Origin: Bifidobacterium sp. UBA6881
GTDB lineage: Bacteria; Actinomycetota; Actinomycetes; Actinomycetales; Bifidobacteriaceae
Direction of reading: 5' to 3'
Length of the DNA: 11,080 nt
Assembly: GCA_002451435.1 (NCBI GenBank)
Contig: DKCF01000010.1
Span: forward strand, 9,449 to 20,528
The notes under the pieces were generated by a model. That model saw only the letters and a program-made list of their open reading frames with translations, ran no database searches and was not told the origin of the DNA. Shown in pieces: positions 1-6,764 of the stretch (positions within the stretch are counted from its first letter, which is position 1; the number at the start of each line of letters is the position of its first letter). The position numbers and the translations under genes are program-made.

Positions 1-953
1 CCGGCCATGCGGCCGCCCAATCCGCAGCCGACGACCTTCGTGACGACGCCGAGCACCGTCATGATGGCGATGAACACGATCATGCGCGAATCATCCACGG
101 CGGTCGTGTTCAGTCCGATGCCGACGAAGAACACCGGCACGAACAACGTGTCGCCGACCGGCTCGATGCAGCGGTCGGCCTCCTCCGCGTAATCGCTGTT
201 GCTGACGGCGATGCCGGCGAAGAACGCGCCCACCGCGTAGCTCAATCCGGCGAGATTCGACGCCCACGCCATCGCCAGGCAGATGATCACCGCCATCACC
301 GCGATTCCGGAAGGCGCCTTGAGCACGCCGGCCAAGGTCATCAGCGCGGGTGCCACCCATACGATCACCACCACCGCGGCGACGAAGAACAGCACCTGCT
401 TGAGCAGAATCAGCCCAAGTCCCATAACGTCCACGTTGCCGGTGTTCACCAACGTGCTCATCACCGACAGCAGGATCACGCCGATCACGTCGTCCGCAAC
501 GGCCGCGCCGAGAATCGACACGCCTTCGCGGGAATCCAGCAGGCCGGCCTCCTTGAGCACGGCCACGGAGATCGACACGGACGTGGCGGAGAACACCACG
601 CCGATGAACGCGGCCGGAATCGGCTTGAAGCCGAACAGCAGGCTCACCCCGCCCATCACCGCGACGGGGAACACCACGCCCATGCACGCGATGATGATGG
701 CGGCCTTCGAATACTTTTTCAGCAATTGCAGGTCGCAACCGACGCCGCCGAGGAACATGAGGATGATGATGCCGAGATCGCTGAACAGCGACAGCGAATC
801 GCTCATATGCAGCACGTTCAGCAATGCCGGACCGCATATGATGCCGACGAGGATCTGCCCGATGACCTCCGGCAGCTGCAGTTTCCGGCATGCCAGCCCG
901 GAAACCGTGGTCAGCATCAAAATGGCGCACAGCGAAATGATGAACGTCGCCAT
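1..953 (-). CDS. CPA2 family cation:proton antiporter (Na+/H+ or K+/H+), 3' part cut by window edge
   Basis: An integral membrane antiporter that probably exchanges Na+ or K+ for protons; 317 complete codons are visible and the C-terminus lies off the left edge. The start at 953 follows a Shine-Dalgarno AAAGGAG on the minus strand (960-966) six bases away. The protein is almost wholly hydrophobic, with successive membrane segments. It shows the family pattern FSATSVSISVAVLKE (about residues 121-135), followed by GAAVADDVIG (149-158) with the Asp154-Asp155 pair. In electrogenic CPA2 antiporters such as NapA this pair binds ion and proton. FVPVFFVGIGL near residue 271 is another typical CPA2 helix. 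Whether a C-terminal TrkA-N/RCK regulatory domain follows, as in KefB/KefC, cannot be seen. The family is certain; the transported ion is not. It is transcribed away from the ammonium channel genes, so it is probably functionally unrelated to them. Confidence 0.9.
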   Translation of the reverse strand, partial: MATFIISLCAILMLTTVSGLACRKLQLPEVIGQILVGIICGPALLNVLHMSDSLSLFSDLGIIILMFLGGVGCDLQLLKKYSKAAIIIACMGVVFPVAVMGGVSLLFGFKPIPAAFIGVVFSATSVSISVAVLKEAGLLDSREGVSILGAAVADDVIGVILLSVMSTLVNTGNVDVMGLGLILLKQVLFFVAAVVVIVWVAPALMTLAGVLKAPSGIAVMAVIICLAMAWASNLAGLSYAVGAFFAGIAVSNSDYAEEADRCIEPVGDTLFVPVFFVGIGLNTTAVDDSRMIVFIAIMTVLGVVTKVVGCGLGGRMA

Positions 954-1344
954 GTTCTTCTCCTTTATCCGTATCGGTTTCCGCCGATGTCTCCTGTTCC
1001 GCGCTCAACAATACGGGCAAGACGGTAGCGCGGGGCGACGAACCTATGCGTGCCGTTGCATGGCGGTGAGCCGTGAATGCAACAGGGCCGCAAACCATAT
1101 AATCGGGCATCCGAAAACAACATCACTGTATTTTTCCCATATTACGGGTAATCGTTTTTCGTCATGACTTGGTAATGCCGAGCTTACTTGAACCGCGTCG
1201 GAAGGAAACAAACCGATTCGATGATGCGAATCAACGGTTCACATTCAAACCCGTTCCAATATGGCGCGACCGGCACCAAGCTGATGCCCGCCTGACGGCC
1301 ATGGATGCGGCGTTTGGCCTTAAGAGAGGAAGGAAGTGACGACC
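954..1344. other. Divergent intergenic region between the antiporter and the first ammonium channel
   Basis: No credible gene lies in these 391 bp; they must hold the promoters of both divergent genes. A perfect TATAAT lies at 1098-1103 on the plus strand, but no convincing -35 box stands 16-18 bp before it. A near-perfect palindrome ATTAC-GG-GTAAT is at 1141-1152. An imperfect hairpin spans 1211-1239. A short pair GGCCA/TGGCC precedes the ribosome-binding site near 1300-1320. I see no clear GlnR-type half-site array like the one upstream of the second ammonium channel gene. Confidence 0.6.
1211..1239. repeat. Imperfect inverted repeat upstream of the first amt gene
   Basis: AACC-GATTCG (1211-1220) pairs with CGAATC (1227-1232) and then GGTT (1236-1239). 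The loop is six bases and there is a three-base bulge on the right arm. It lies about 105 bp before the first amt start. It could be an operator or a hairpin in the 5' untranslated region; no known regulator motif is recognised. Confidence 0.4.
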
Positions 1345-2631
1345 ATGTCTTCGACAAACGTAATTTGGACATTGGTCACCGCCGTTCTGGTATTCATGAT
1401 GCAGGCCGGTTTCGCCATGCTGGAAACCGGCTTCACCCGTGCCAAGAATGCAGGAAACATCGCCATGAAGAACATGACCGATTATTGCATCGGTTCGGTT
1501 CTGTATTGGATCATCGGTTTCGGTCTGATGTTCGGCCCGTCCATCGGCGGCATCATCGGACACCCTGATTTCTTCGTGATGGGCACCTATCAGTACAACA
1601 GCTTCGTGCCCACACCCGTGTACCTGATGTTCCAGACGGTGTTCTGCGCGACCAGCGCCACCATCGTTTCCGGAGCAATGGCGGAACGTACGAAGTTCGC
1701 TTCGTATCTGATTTACAGCGCCATCATTTCCGCGGTCGTATACCCGATTTCCGGCCATTGGTGCTGGAATTCCAATGGCTGGCTCGCCCAGCTCGGCTTC
1801 CATGATTTCGCCGGTTCCACGGTGGTGCACATGGTCGGCGGCATTTCCGCGTTGATTGGCGCCATTTTCCTTGGACCCCGTATCGGCAAGTTCGACAAGG
1901 ACGGCAAGCCGCGCGACATCCCCGGCCACAGCATGACCCTCGCCTGCCTGGGCATCTTCCTGCTGTGGATCGGCTGGTTCGGCTTCAACCCCGGCTCCAC
2001 GATCACCGCGGACGGCAAGGCCACGTGGTACTCCATGGGCAACATCTTCATCACCACCAACCTCGCCGCTTCGGTCGGCGCATTGACCGCCATGTTCCTG
2101 GCTTGGGCCAAGTACGGCAAGCCTGATGTCGGCATCACCATCAACGGCGCGCTGGCTGGCTTGATCGGCATCACCGCGGGCTGCGACGCGGTCAATCCGG
2201 TGGGTGCGTTCTTCATCGGTCTGCTGTCCGCGTTCATCTACGTGTTCGCGGCGGAAATCGTCGAGAGGAAGTTCAAGATCGACGACCCGGTGGGCGCTTT
2301 CGCGGCCCACGGCTGCTGCGGCGCGGGCGGCACGCTGATGGTCGGCCTGTTCGCCACGGACGGTGGCCTGTTCTATGGCGGCGGCATCAAGCTGTTCGGC
2401 ATTGAGCTGCTGGGCGTCGCCTGTGTGGCGCTGTGGACCACCGTCACCATGTTCATCACCTTCTGGGTGCTGAAGCACACCATTGGACTGCGTGTTTCCG
2501 CCAAGGAGGAGATCGAGGGACTTGATCTGCCGGAGCACGCGTTGGCCAGCGCCTACGCCGACTTCGCGCCGAGCAAGATCGAGCTTGATGAGGACGCCTA
2601 CGAAAAGAAGGTGGCCGGCATCAAGGACTGA
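1345..2631 (+). CDS. amt: Ammonium channel/transporter, AMT1-like branch
   Basis: A cytoplasmic-membrane ammonium channel of the Amt/MEP/Rh family; 428 residues from the ATG. The family signature DFAGSTVVHMVGGISALIGA and on to PR starts at residue 154 and fits the consensus. The two pore histidines are His162 (VVHMVGG) and His322 (AAHGCCGAGG). The paired phenylalanines of the gate appear in FQTVF, with the matching Trp (HWCWN) and WFGFNPGS. The N-terminus (VFMMQAGFAMLETGFTRAKNAG), the GHWCWNSNGWLAQLGFHDFAG stretch and the loop after PRIGK put it with AMT1-like proteins of clostridia, cyanobacteria and plants. The second channel in this window belongs to a different branch. A Cys pair directly follows His322. 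GTG at 1336 is an alternative start three codons earlier; AGGA at 1331-1334 suits the ATG and GAGGA at 1326-1330 suits the GTG. It has no adjacent PII gene and ends before a strong hairpin, so it is probably a single-gene transcript. Confidence 0.95.
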   Translation: MSSTNVIWTLVTAVLVFMMQAGFAMLETGFTRAKNAGNIAMKNMTDYCIGSVLYWIIGFGLMFGPSIGGIIGHPDFFVMGTYQYNSFVPTPVYLMFQTVFCATSATIVSGAMAERTKFASYLIYSAIISAVVYPISGHWCWNSNGWLAQLGFHDFAGSTVVHMVGGISALIGAIFLGPRIGKFDKDGKPRDIPGHSMTLACLGIFLLWIGWFGFNPGSTITADGKATWYSMGNIFITTNLAASVGALTAMFLAWAKYGKPDVGITINGALAGLIGITAGCDAVNPVGAFFIGLLSAFIYVFAAEIVERKFKIDDPVGAFAAHGCCGAGGTLMVGLFATDGGLFYGGGIKLFGIELLGVACVALWTTVTMFITFWVLKHTIGLRVSAKEEIEGLDLPEHALASAYADFAPSKIELDEDAYEKKVAGIKD

Positions 2632-2653
2632 AACACTGAAGGCCATTCCGGAA

Positions 2654-2695
2654 GCGGGTCGTCACGATGCCTTCGGGCATCCGGTGACGACCCGC
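2654..2695 (+). terminator. 18-bp hairpin with UUCG tetraloop after the first amt gene
   Basis: The outer arms GCGGGTCGTCAC (2654-2665) and GTGACGACCCGC (2684-2695) are perfectly complementary over 12 bp. The inner arms GATGCC (2666-2671) and GGCATC (2676-2681) add 6 bp and enclose a TTCG loop (2672-2675). The only defect is a two-base CG bulge at 2682-2683. It starts 22 bases after the amt stop codon. No T-run follows, so it is either a U-less terminator, of the kind reported in actinobacteria, or a 3'-end stabilising hairpin. Confidence 0.7.
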
Positions 2696-2748
2696 GATGG
2701 GATGTACCGGACGAATTGGCTTCGGGCCGAATCGAATGAATTCCAAAA

Positions 2749-2806
2749 ATCGCGATATGGGACTGACGGCCGGCCGCCGCTGATTGTCCATGTTCCATAT
2801 CGTGAT
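2749..2806. repeat. Inverted repeat with 12-bp arms in the amt-amtB intergenic region
   Basis: ATCGCGATATGG (2749-2760) and CCATATCGTGAT (2795-2806) are complementary at 11 of 12 positions, and the exception can form a G-U pair. The 34-base loop carries the palindrome GGCCGGCC. It may fold as a second 3' hairpin of the upstream transcript or be a protein-binding site. Its function is unknown. Confidence 0.45.
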
Positions 2807-2901
2807 ATTCCGCAACCGTTTCGGCAATGTGCCTTTTCTGGCGTCATGGCTTTCTTATCGCAATAATTACCGTGTTCTACTAGGTGGCGGACCACTATCG
2901 C

Positions 2902-2938
2902 GTTACGTTGCCGTAACACTTCGTAACGTTTTCAAAAC
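2902..2938 (+). promoter_or_regulatory. Candidate GlnR-type nitrogen operator upstream of amtB
   Basis: Four half-sites are visible: GTTAC (2902-2906), GTAAC (2913-2917), GTAAC (2923-2927) and AAAAC (2934-2938). Within each pair the spacing is six bases, giving AC-N9-AC twice; between pairs it is five. Actinobacterial GlnR sites follow gTnAC-N6-GaAAC arranged in two such pairs, and amtB-glnK-glnD is a classical GlnR target in Streptomyces and mycobacteria. The same bases also form the palindrome GTTACG-TTGC-CGTAAC. The site is 87 bp before the amtB start. Another regulator binding this palindrome cannot be excluded. The identification is an inference from pattern and context. Confidence 0.55.
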
Positions 2939-2959
2939 GAGCGCGGCGTTCCATACCAT
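2931..2959 (+). promoter_or_regulatory. Possible amtB-glnK promoter
   Basis: TTCAAA (2931-2936) and TACCAT (2954-2959) are separated by 17 bp and match sigma70-type boxes at four of six positions each. The -35 overlaps the last half-site of the GlnR-like operator, as expected for an OmpR-type activator. Transcription would begin near 2966, at the base of the leader hairpin. The boxes are weak, so the call rests mainly on spacing and context. Confidence 0.3.
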
Positions 2960-2964
2960 GGTGT

Positions 2965-2985
2965 TAGCTCCACACGATGGAGTTA
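2965..2985 (+). other. Leader hairpin upstream of amtB
   Basis: TAGCTCCA (2965-2972) pairs with TGGAGTTA (2978-2985) over 8 bp, including one G-U pair, around the loop CACGA. It ends 39 bases before the amtB start codon. If the promoter suggested at 2931-2959 is right, the hairpin would sit at the very 5' end of the mRNA. Whether it is a stabilising hairpin, an operator or chance cannot be decided from sequence. Confidence 0.4.
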
Positions 2986-3024
2986 GGAATTGTGAATTCG
3001 GAAAGATAAGAAAGAGAGGGTGAC

Positions 3025-4320
3025 ATGGGCCAGCTTGATTCTGGAAATGCCGCGTGGATTTTGACCTGCGCATCCCTTGTGTTCCTCATGACGCCGGGCG
3101 TGGCGTTCTTCTATGGTGGCATGGTCCGCGCGAAGGCCGTGCTGAACATGATGATCATGGAGGCCGCGGCGCTGTCCGTCACCATGATCATCTGGGTGCT
3201 GTGGGGATGGTCGATCTCCTACGCCGGAACGTCTGTCGGCGGCATCTTCGGCGATCCGGCCACGGGCTTCCTGCTGAAGGATTCCATGGTCGCCGACAAC
3301 GGCACGTTCACATCCGCGTCGTTGAACTCCAACCACTATCCGGTCAGCGTGGACGTGGCGTTCCAGGCCGCGTTCGCGATGATCACCGTCGCGTTGATCT
3401 GCGGCGCCATCGCCGAGCGCGTCAAGTACTCCACGTGGATGATCTTCGTCGCGCTGTGGATCACCTTCGACTACGCGCCGCTCGCCCACATGGTGTGGAA
3501 CGGCGGCCTGCTGTCCGCCGACGGTGCGATCTCCCAGGCCATCGGCGCCGCCGCCCATGATTTCGCAGGCGGCACGGTCGTGCACATCAACGCCGCAGTC
3601 GCCGCGCTGGTCATCGTGCTCATCATCGGCAAGCGCAAGGGCTTCGGCACGCAGCCGTTCCGTCCGCACAACGTTCCGTTCGTGATGCTCGGCGCCTTCC
3701 TGCTGTGGTTCGGCTGGTTCGGCTTCAACGCCGGTTCCGCGTTCGCGGCCAATGGCACCGCCGGCTACGCGTGGGTCTCCACGTCCGCCGCTTCCGCCGC
3801 CGCAATGCTCTCCTGGGGCTTCACCGAGAAGATCCGCACCGGACACTACACCGCCATGGGCGCCGCCTCCGGTATCGTCGCCGGTCTGGTCGCCATCACC
3901 CCTGCCGCCGATGTGGTCTCCCCGCTGTGGGCCATCGTGCTGGGTGCCATCGTCGGCGTCGCCACCTGCTTCGCCTGCGGTCTGAAGTTCAAGCTTGGTT
4001 ATGATGATTCCCTCGATGTCGTCGGCGTGCATGGCGTCGGCGGTTTCCTCGGCACCATCCTCGTCGGCTTCTTCGCCGAAGGCACCGGCCTGTTCGCAGG
4101 CGGTGATTGGAGGCAGCTCGCCGTGCAGTTGGTCGTCGCGCTCGTGGCCATCATCTGGTCCGCGGTCATCACCGGCATCATCGCCTTCGCTCTGGAGAAG
4201 ACCATCGGCTGGCGCGTCACCGAGGCCCAGGAGGTCGGCGGCATCGATCTGGCCGACCAGGGCGAACGCGCTTACGATTTCGCTGGCACCGCCAGCTCCG
4301 TTCTTAAGGAGATGAAGTGA
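3025..4320 (+). CDS. amtB: Ammonium channel AmtB, PII-regulated type
   Basis: A trimeric cytoplasmic-membrane ammonium channel; 431 residues, the usual family length. The signature DFAGGTVVHINAAVAALVIV and on to GKR occupies residues 179-204 and fits the Amt consensus. Pore residues are His187 and His336 (VHGVGG). The periplasmic recruitment and gate residues correspond to Phe113 and Phe117, Trp158 (AHMVWNGG), Phe234 and Ser238 (WFGFNAGSA). The start MTPGVAFFYGG-MVRAK is the standard bacterial AmtB type. The C-terminal tail (GWRVTEAQEVGGIDLADQGERAYDF) is the conserved cytoplasmic region that contacts GlnK and transmits gating between subunits. GAGGG at 3016-3020 precedes the ATG by four bases. 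The stop lies one base before glnK, so the two are clearly co-translated. A GlnR-like operator upstream suggests induction under nitrogen limitation. Confidence 0.97.
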   Translation: MGQLDSGNAAWILTCASLVFLMTPGVAFFYGGMVRAKAVLNMMIMEAAALSVTMIIWVLWGWSISYAGTSVGGIFGDPATGFLLKDSMVADNGTFTSASLNSNHYPVSVDVAFQAAFAMITVALICGAIAERVKYSTWMIFVALWITFDYAPLAHMVWNGGLLSADGAISQAIGAAAHDFAGGTVVHINAAVAALVIVLIIGKRKGFGTQPFRPHNVPFVMLGAFLLWFGWFGFNAGSAFAANGTAGYAWVSTSAASAAAMLSWGFTEKIRTGHYTAMGAASGIVAGLVAITPAADVVSPLWAIVLGAIVGVATCFACGLKFKLGYDDSLDVVGVHGVGGFLGTILVGFFAEGTGLFAGGDWRQLAVQLVVALVAIIWSAVITGIIAFALEKTIGWRVTEAQEVGGIDLADQGERAYDFAGTASSVLKEMK

Positions 4321-4321
4321 G

Positions 4322-4660
4322 ATGAAGCTCATTACCGCCATCATCCAGCCCCATAAGCTCGACGACGTCAAGGAGGCCCTCGCGGCCGCGGGCGTGCACG
4401 GTCTGACCGTGTCGGAGGCCAACGGCTACGGCCGTCAGCGCGGCCACACCGAGGTCTACCGTGGCGCCGAATACACCGTGGACCTGATTCCGAAGATCCG
4501 CATCGAGGTGCTGTCCGACGACGCCGACGCCGAGACGCTGGTCAACGTGATTGTCAAGTCCGCCGGCTCCGGCACCATCGGCGACGGCAAGGTCTGGGTC
4601 ACGCCGCTTGATTCGGTGACCCGCGTGCGTACCGGCGAGACCGGCTCCGCGGCCATCTGA
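4322..4660 (+). CDS. glnK: Nitrogen regulatory PII protein GlnK/GlnB
   Basis: A small cytosolic trimeric signal protein of 112 residues, the standard PII length. It binds ATP/ADP and 2-oxoglutarate, reports nitrogen state and blocks AmtB by inserting its T-loop in the pore. The T-loop spans about residues 37-55 and contains YRGAEY (46-51), the PII modification signature. Tyr51 is uridylylated in enterobacteria and adenylylated in several actinobacteria. The second signature region TIGDGKVWV (85-93) supplies Lys90, and Arg101 and Arg103 follow for nucleotide binding. AAGGAG at 4306-4311, inside the end of amtB, is its ribosome-binding site. The tight amtB linkage favours the name glnK, although glnB is used for the same protein in some genomes. 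A strong terminator follows. Confidence 0.97.
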   Translation: MKLITAIIQPHKLDDVKEALAAAGVHGLTVSEANGYGRQRGHTEVYRGAEYTVDLIPKIRIEVLSDDADAETLVNVIVKSAGSGTIGDGKVWVTPLDSVTRVRTGETGSAAI

Positions 4661-4670
4661 TTTGGGCTTC

Positions 4671-4690
4671 CCGGGCTTTGACGAGCCCGG
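4671..4690 (+). other. Short hairpin just after glnK
   Basis: CCGGGCT (4671-4677) and AGCCCGG (4684-4690) are perfectly complementary around a six-base loop TTGACG, 11 bases after the glnK stop. There is no T-run. It stands in tandem with the stronger terminator at 4706-4740 and may protect the 3' end of the amtB-glnK mRNA. Confidence 0.5.
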
Positions 4691-4705
4691 ACGCCAAGAG
4701 GACGG

Positions 4706-4740
4706 ATCCCCGCACGTGCTTTGCGCCGTGCGGGGATTTT
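4706..4740 (+). terminator. Intrinsic terminator of the amtB-glnK unit
   Basis: ATCCCCGCACG (4706-4716) and CGTGCGGGGAT (4727-4737) form a perfect 11-bp stem with a 10-base loop, and the stem runs into TTTT. This is the most canonical terminator in the window. It implies that glnD, 198 bases further on, needs its own promoter or read-through. The stretch from 4741 to 4937 shows no gene; it holds an AT-rich patch TTTATATTTC near 4830 that could be a -10 region, without a clear -35. Confidence 0.85.
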
Positions 4741-4937
4741 CGTTCCGCGCCTTTTCGATTTGTGTTCTTTATGGCTTTCGCCCTGTGATCTCGGTCGGTT
4801 CCGCCTTCGTGGAGCGTTTCTCCCTTCTGTTTTATATTTCGCGGTCTTTTCGCATGATGGTCCGCACGCCCGTTCGCATTGCAGGGTGTCGCGGGCATCG
4901 TGGGCTGCATCGGGCCGCGGGCAAGGATCGCGTGCAT

Positions 4938-6764
4938 ATGACTTCAGCAGTCGATGGTCTCAAACAACGGTTCATGGCGTTGAGCCAGCCGGATTCCGAT
5001 GGCGTGTACCGCAATGGCGCGGCGAAGCGCAAGGCGCGTACGGATCTCGCCATGCGCTGCCTTCGGCAATTATGGCGGGACGCCTGCGGGCAGGTCTCGT
5101 TCGACGTGCCGTCCACCGGCATCGGATTGGGCGCGGTCGGATCCCTCGCCCGTGGACAGGTCGGGCCGAGCTCCGACCTCGATCTGGTGGTGGTGTACGA
5201 GCCGCATGCGTTGAACGACAAGCAGCTCAACGAGCTCGCCAACAAACTGTGGTATCCCATCTGGGATTCCGGTCTCGACCTCGACCAGTCGGTACGCACC
5301 GTCGCGCAATGCGAGGCGGTCACCGACCATGACCTTCCCGCCGCCATGGGGTGGCTCGACGTCGTGCCGATCGCGGGCGACACGCAGCTCATCGAACGCA
5401 CGGCGGTGTCGATTCTGGAACGCTGGCGCAAGGCCGCCCGCAAACGTCTGCCGGAATTGCTGGACTCCGCCAAATCGCGGCTTGACGAGTTCGGACGCAT
5501 GGCGTACATCAACCAGCCGAACATCAAGGAGTCGCGCGGCGGATTGCGCGATTCCGTGCTGGTCTCGGCATTGGCCGCGTCCTGGCTCGCCGACCGTCCG
5601 CACGGCCGGTACGACGACGCGGTGGAGCGTCTGCTCGATGTGCGCGACTGCGTGCATCTGGTCGCCAACAAAGACATGAACATGCTGCTGTCGCAATATC
5701 AGCCGAAAGTTGCGGCGATGCTGGGATTGGCGGATCCGACGTTGCCGGAAGGCGAGCGTGAGGCGAAATCCATCGATGACCTGCAGACGATGCTGGCGCG
5801 ATTGGGCAGGCAGATCGCGTTCTCACTCGATTCCACGGCGTCGCGCGCCGAACATTCGCTGACGCATGAGAAACCGCGTTTCGCGTTCTTCCAGGTGTTC
5901 CAGCCCCGTGCGGGCGGCAAGCGGCAGGCGCCGAAATTCGAATCCGTCGCGCCGGGCGTGGTCAAACACGAGGGGCAGATCGTGCTTGCGCCGGGCGCCG
6001 AACCGTCGCAGGACGCCAAACTGGCGTTGCGGGTCGCGACGGCCGCGGCGCAATCCGATCTGCCGATCGCGCCGGGCACGCTGCGCAACCTCGGCAAGTG
6101 CCCGGTCGACGACCGCAGTTGGGACGACGAATCGCGCGCGCTGTTCCTGCGGCTTCTGGCGTCGGGGCCGGCGCTGCTGCGCGTATGGGAGGAAATCGAT
6201 TTCGTCGACATTCCGGGCAGGCTGATTCCCGAATGGCTGGCGATCCGCAACCGTCCAAGCGCGTCGGCCGCGCACCGATACACCATCGACCGCCATTCCA
6301 TCGAGGTGGTGACGCGTCTCGGCCGGGTCTCGCCGCGCGGCGAACAATACGATGACGGGCGTTACCGGGCGCTGCTGCTCGCCGGGTTGCTGCACGACAT
6401 CGGCAAACGTCCCGGTGTCGCCGACCATGCCGCCGAAGGCGCGCGCCACACGGCCGCCGTGGTCAAACGCATGGGGTTCGACCGCAACATCGCCCGGTGG
6501 GTGACGTTGCTGGTGCGCGAACATCTGACGTTGTCGGAATTCGCCACCGGCAGGGATCCCCGCGATCCCGCGGTCGGCGACGACCTTGCGGCCCGGCTCG
6601 ACCATGACCCGCTGCTGCTCGACATGCTGTTCGACCTGACCCGCGCCGATGGCTCGTCGCTCGGCGCCACGTCGGGCGAGACTATCTCCAAGCGCTACGG
6701 ATGGAGCGCATGGCGCGAGACGCTGGTGCGCAACATGTACGACGCGGCCCGCTACCACATGTGA
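4938..6764 (+). CDS. glnD: PII nucleotidyltransferase/nucleotidyl-removing enzyme GlnD, without ACT domains
   Basis: A cytosolic bifunctional enzyme that attaches a nucleotide to the PII T-loop tyrosine and removes it according to nitrogen status. From ATG 4938 it has 608 residues. The nucleotidyltransferase core is GAVGSLARGQVGPSSDLDL (residues 65-83), with metal-binding Asp80 and Asp82. NIKESRGGLRD (195-205) is the GlnD-specific motif. The HD phosphohydrolase region has HRYTIDRH (446-453), LLHDIGK (484-490; His486, Asp487), REHL (His529) and LTRADGS (Asp571). It ends at RYHM straight after the HD domain. Enterobacterial GlnD (about 890 residues) and several actinobacterial ones (about 800) go on with two ACT domains. 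AAGGA (4923-4927) lies ten bases before ATG 4938; GTG 4932 is possible. The frame is open upstream to about 4662, but that stretch includes the terminator and is not protein-like. In actinobacteria the modification is usually adenylylation, so AMP rather than UMP is likely here. Confidence 0.93.
   Translation: MTSAVDGLKQRFMALSQPDSDGVYRNGAAKRKARTDLAMRCLRQLWRDACGQVSFDVPSTGIGLGAVGSLARGQVGPSSDLDLVVVYEPHALNDKQLNELANKLWYPIWDSGLDLDQSVRTVAQCEAVTDHDLPAAMGWLDVVPIAGDTQLIERTAVSILERWRKAARKRLPELLDSAKSRLDEFGRMAYINQPNIKESRGGLRDSVLVSALAASWLADRPHGRYDDAVERLLDVRDCVHLVANKDMNMLLSQYQPKVAAMLGLADPTLPEGEREAKSIDDLQTMLARLGRQIAFSLDSTASRAEHSLTHEKPRFAFFQVFQPRAGGKRQAPKFESVAPGVVKHEGQIVLAPGAEPSQDAKLALRVATAAAQSDLPIAPGTLRNLGKCPVDDRSWDDESRALFLRLLASGPALLRVWEEIDFVDIPGRLIPEWLAIRNRPSASAAHRYTIDRHSIEVVTRLGRVSPRGEQYDDGRYRALLLAGLLHDIGKRPGVADHAAEGARHTAAVVKRMGFDRNIARWVTLLVREHLTLSEFATGRDPRDPAVGDDLAARLDHDPLLLDMLFDLTRADGSSLGATSGETISKRYGWSAWRETLVRNMYDAARYHM

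Noticed and set aside
1098..1103. Perfect TATAAT as the promoter of the first amt
   Set aside because: No acceptable -35 lies 16-18 bp upstream on either strand, and it is about 240 bp from the start codon; recorded only as a note in the intergenic entry.
91..1167. Long open frames on both strands overlapping the antiporter (91-1110 minus, 283-1167 plus)
   Set aside because: Both are out of frame with a clear CPA2 antiporter on the minus strand that has the ATSVS and DD motifs and a good ribosome-binding site.
1231..2646. 471-codon open frame antisense to the first amt
   Set aside because: The peptide is hydrophilic and His/Arg/Glu-rich with no family pattern; the plus strand carries a complete Amt with all pore residues. 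Long antisense frames are common in GC-rich genes.
2784..3023. 79-codon frame before amtB
   Set aside because: It covers the GlnR-like operator, promoter and leader hairpin; there is no ribosome-binding site and no recognisable protein pattern.
2983..4422. 479-codon open frame antisense to amtB and glnK
   Set aside because: It is low-complexity (Gly, Asp, His, Arg) and mirrors the codon bias of amtB; there is no ribosome-binding site or known domain.
4662..4937. N-terminal extension of glnD up to a TTG at 4662 or an ATG at 4854
   Set aside because: The extension runs through an intrinsic terminator, is unlike GlnD N-termini and has no ribosome-binding site at 4662 or 4854; AAGGA at 4923-4927 supports 4938.
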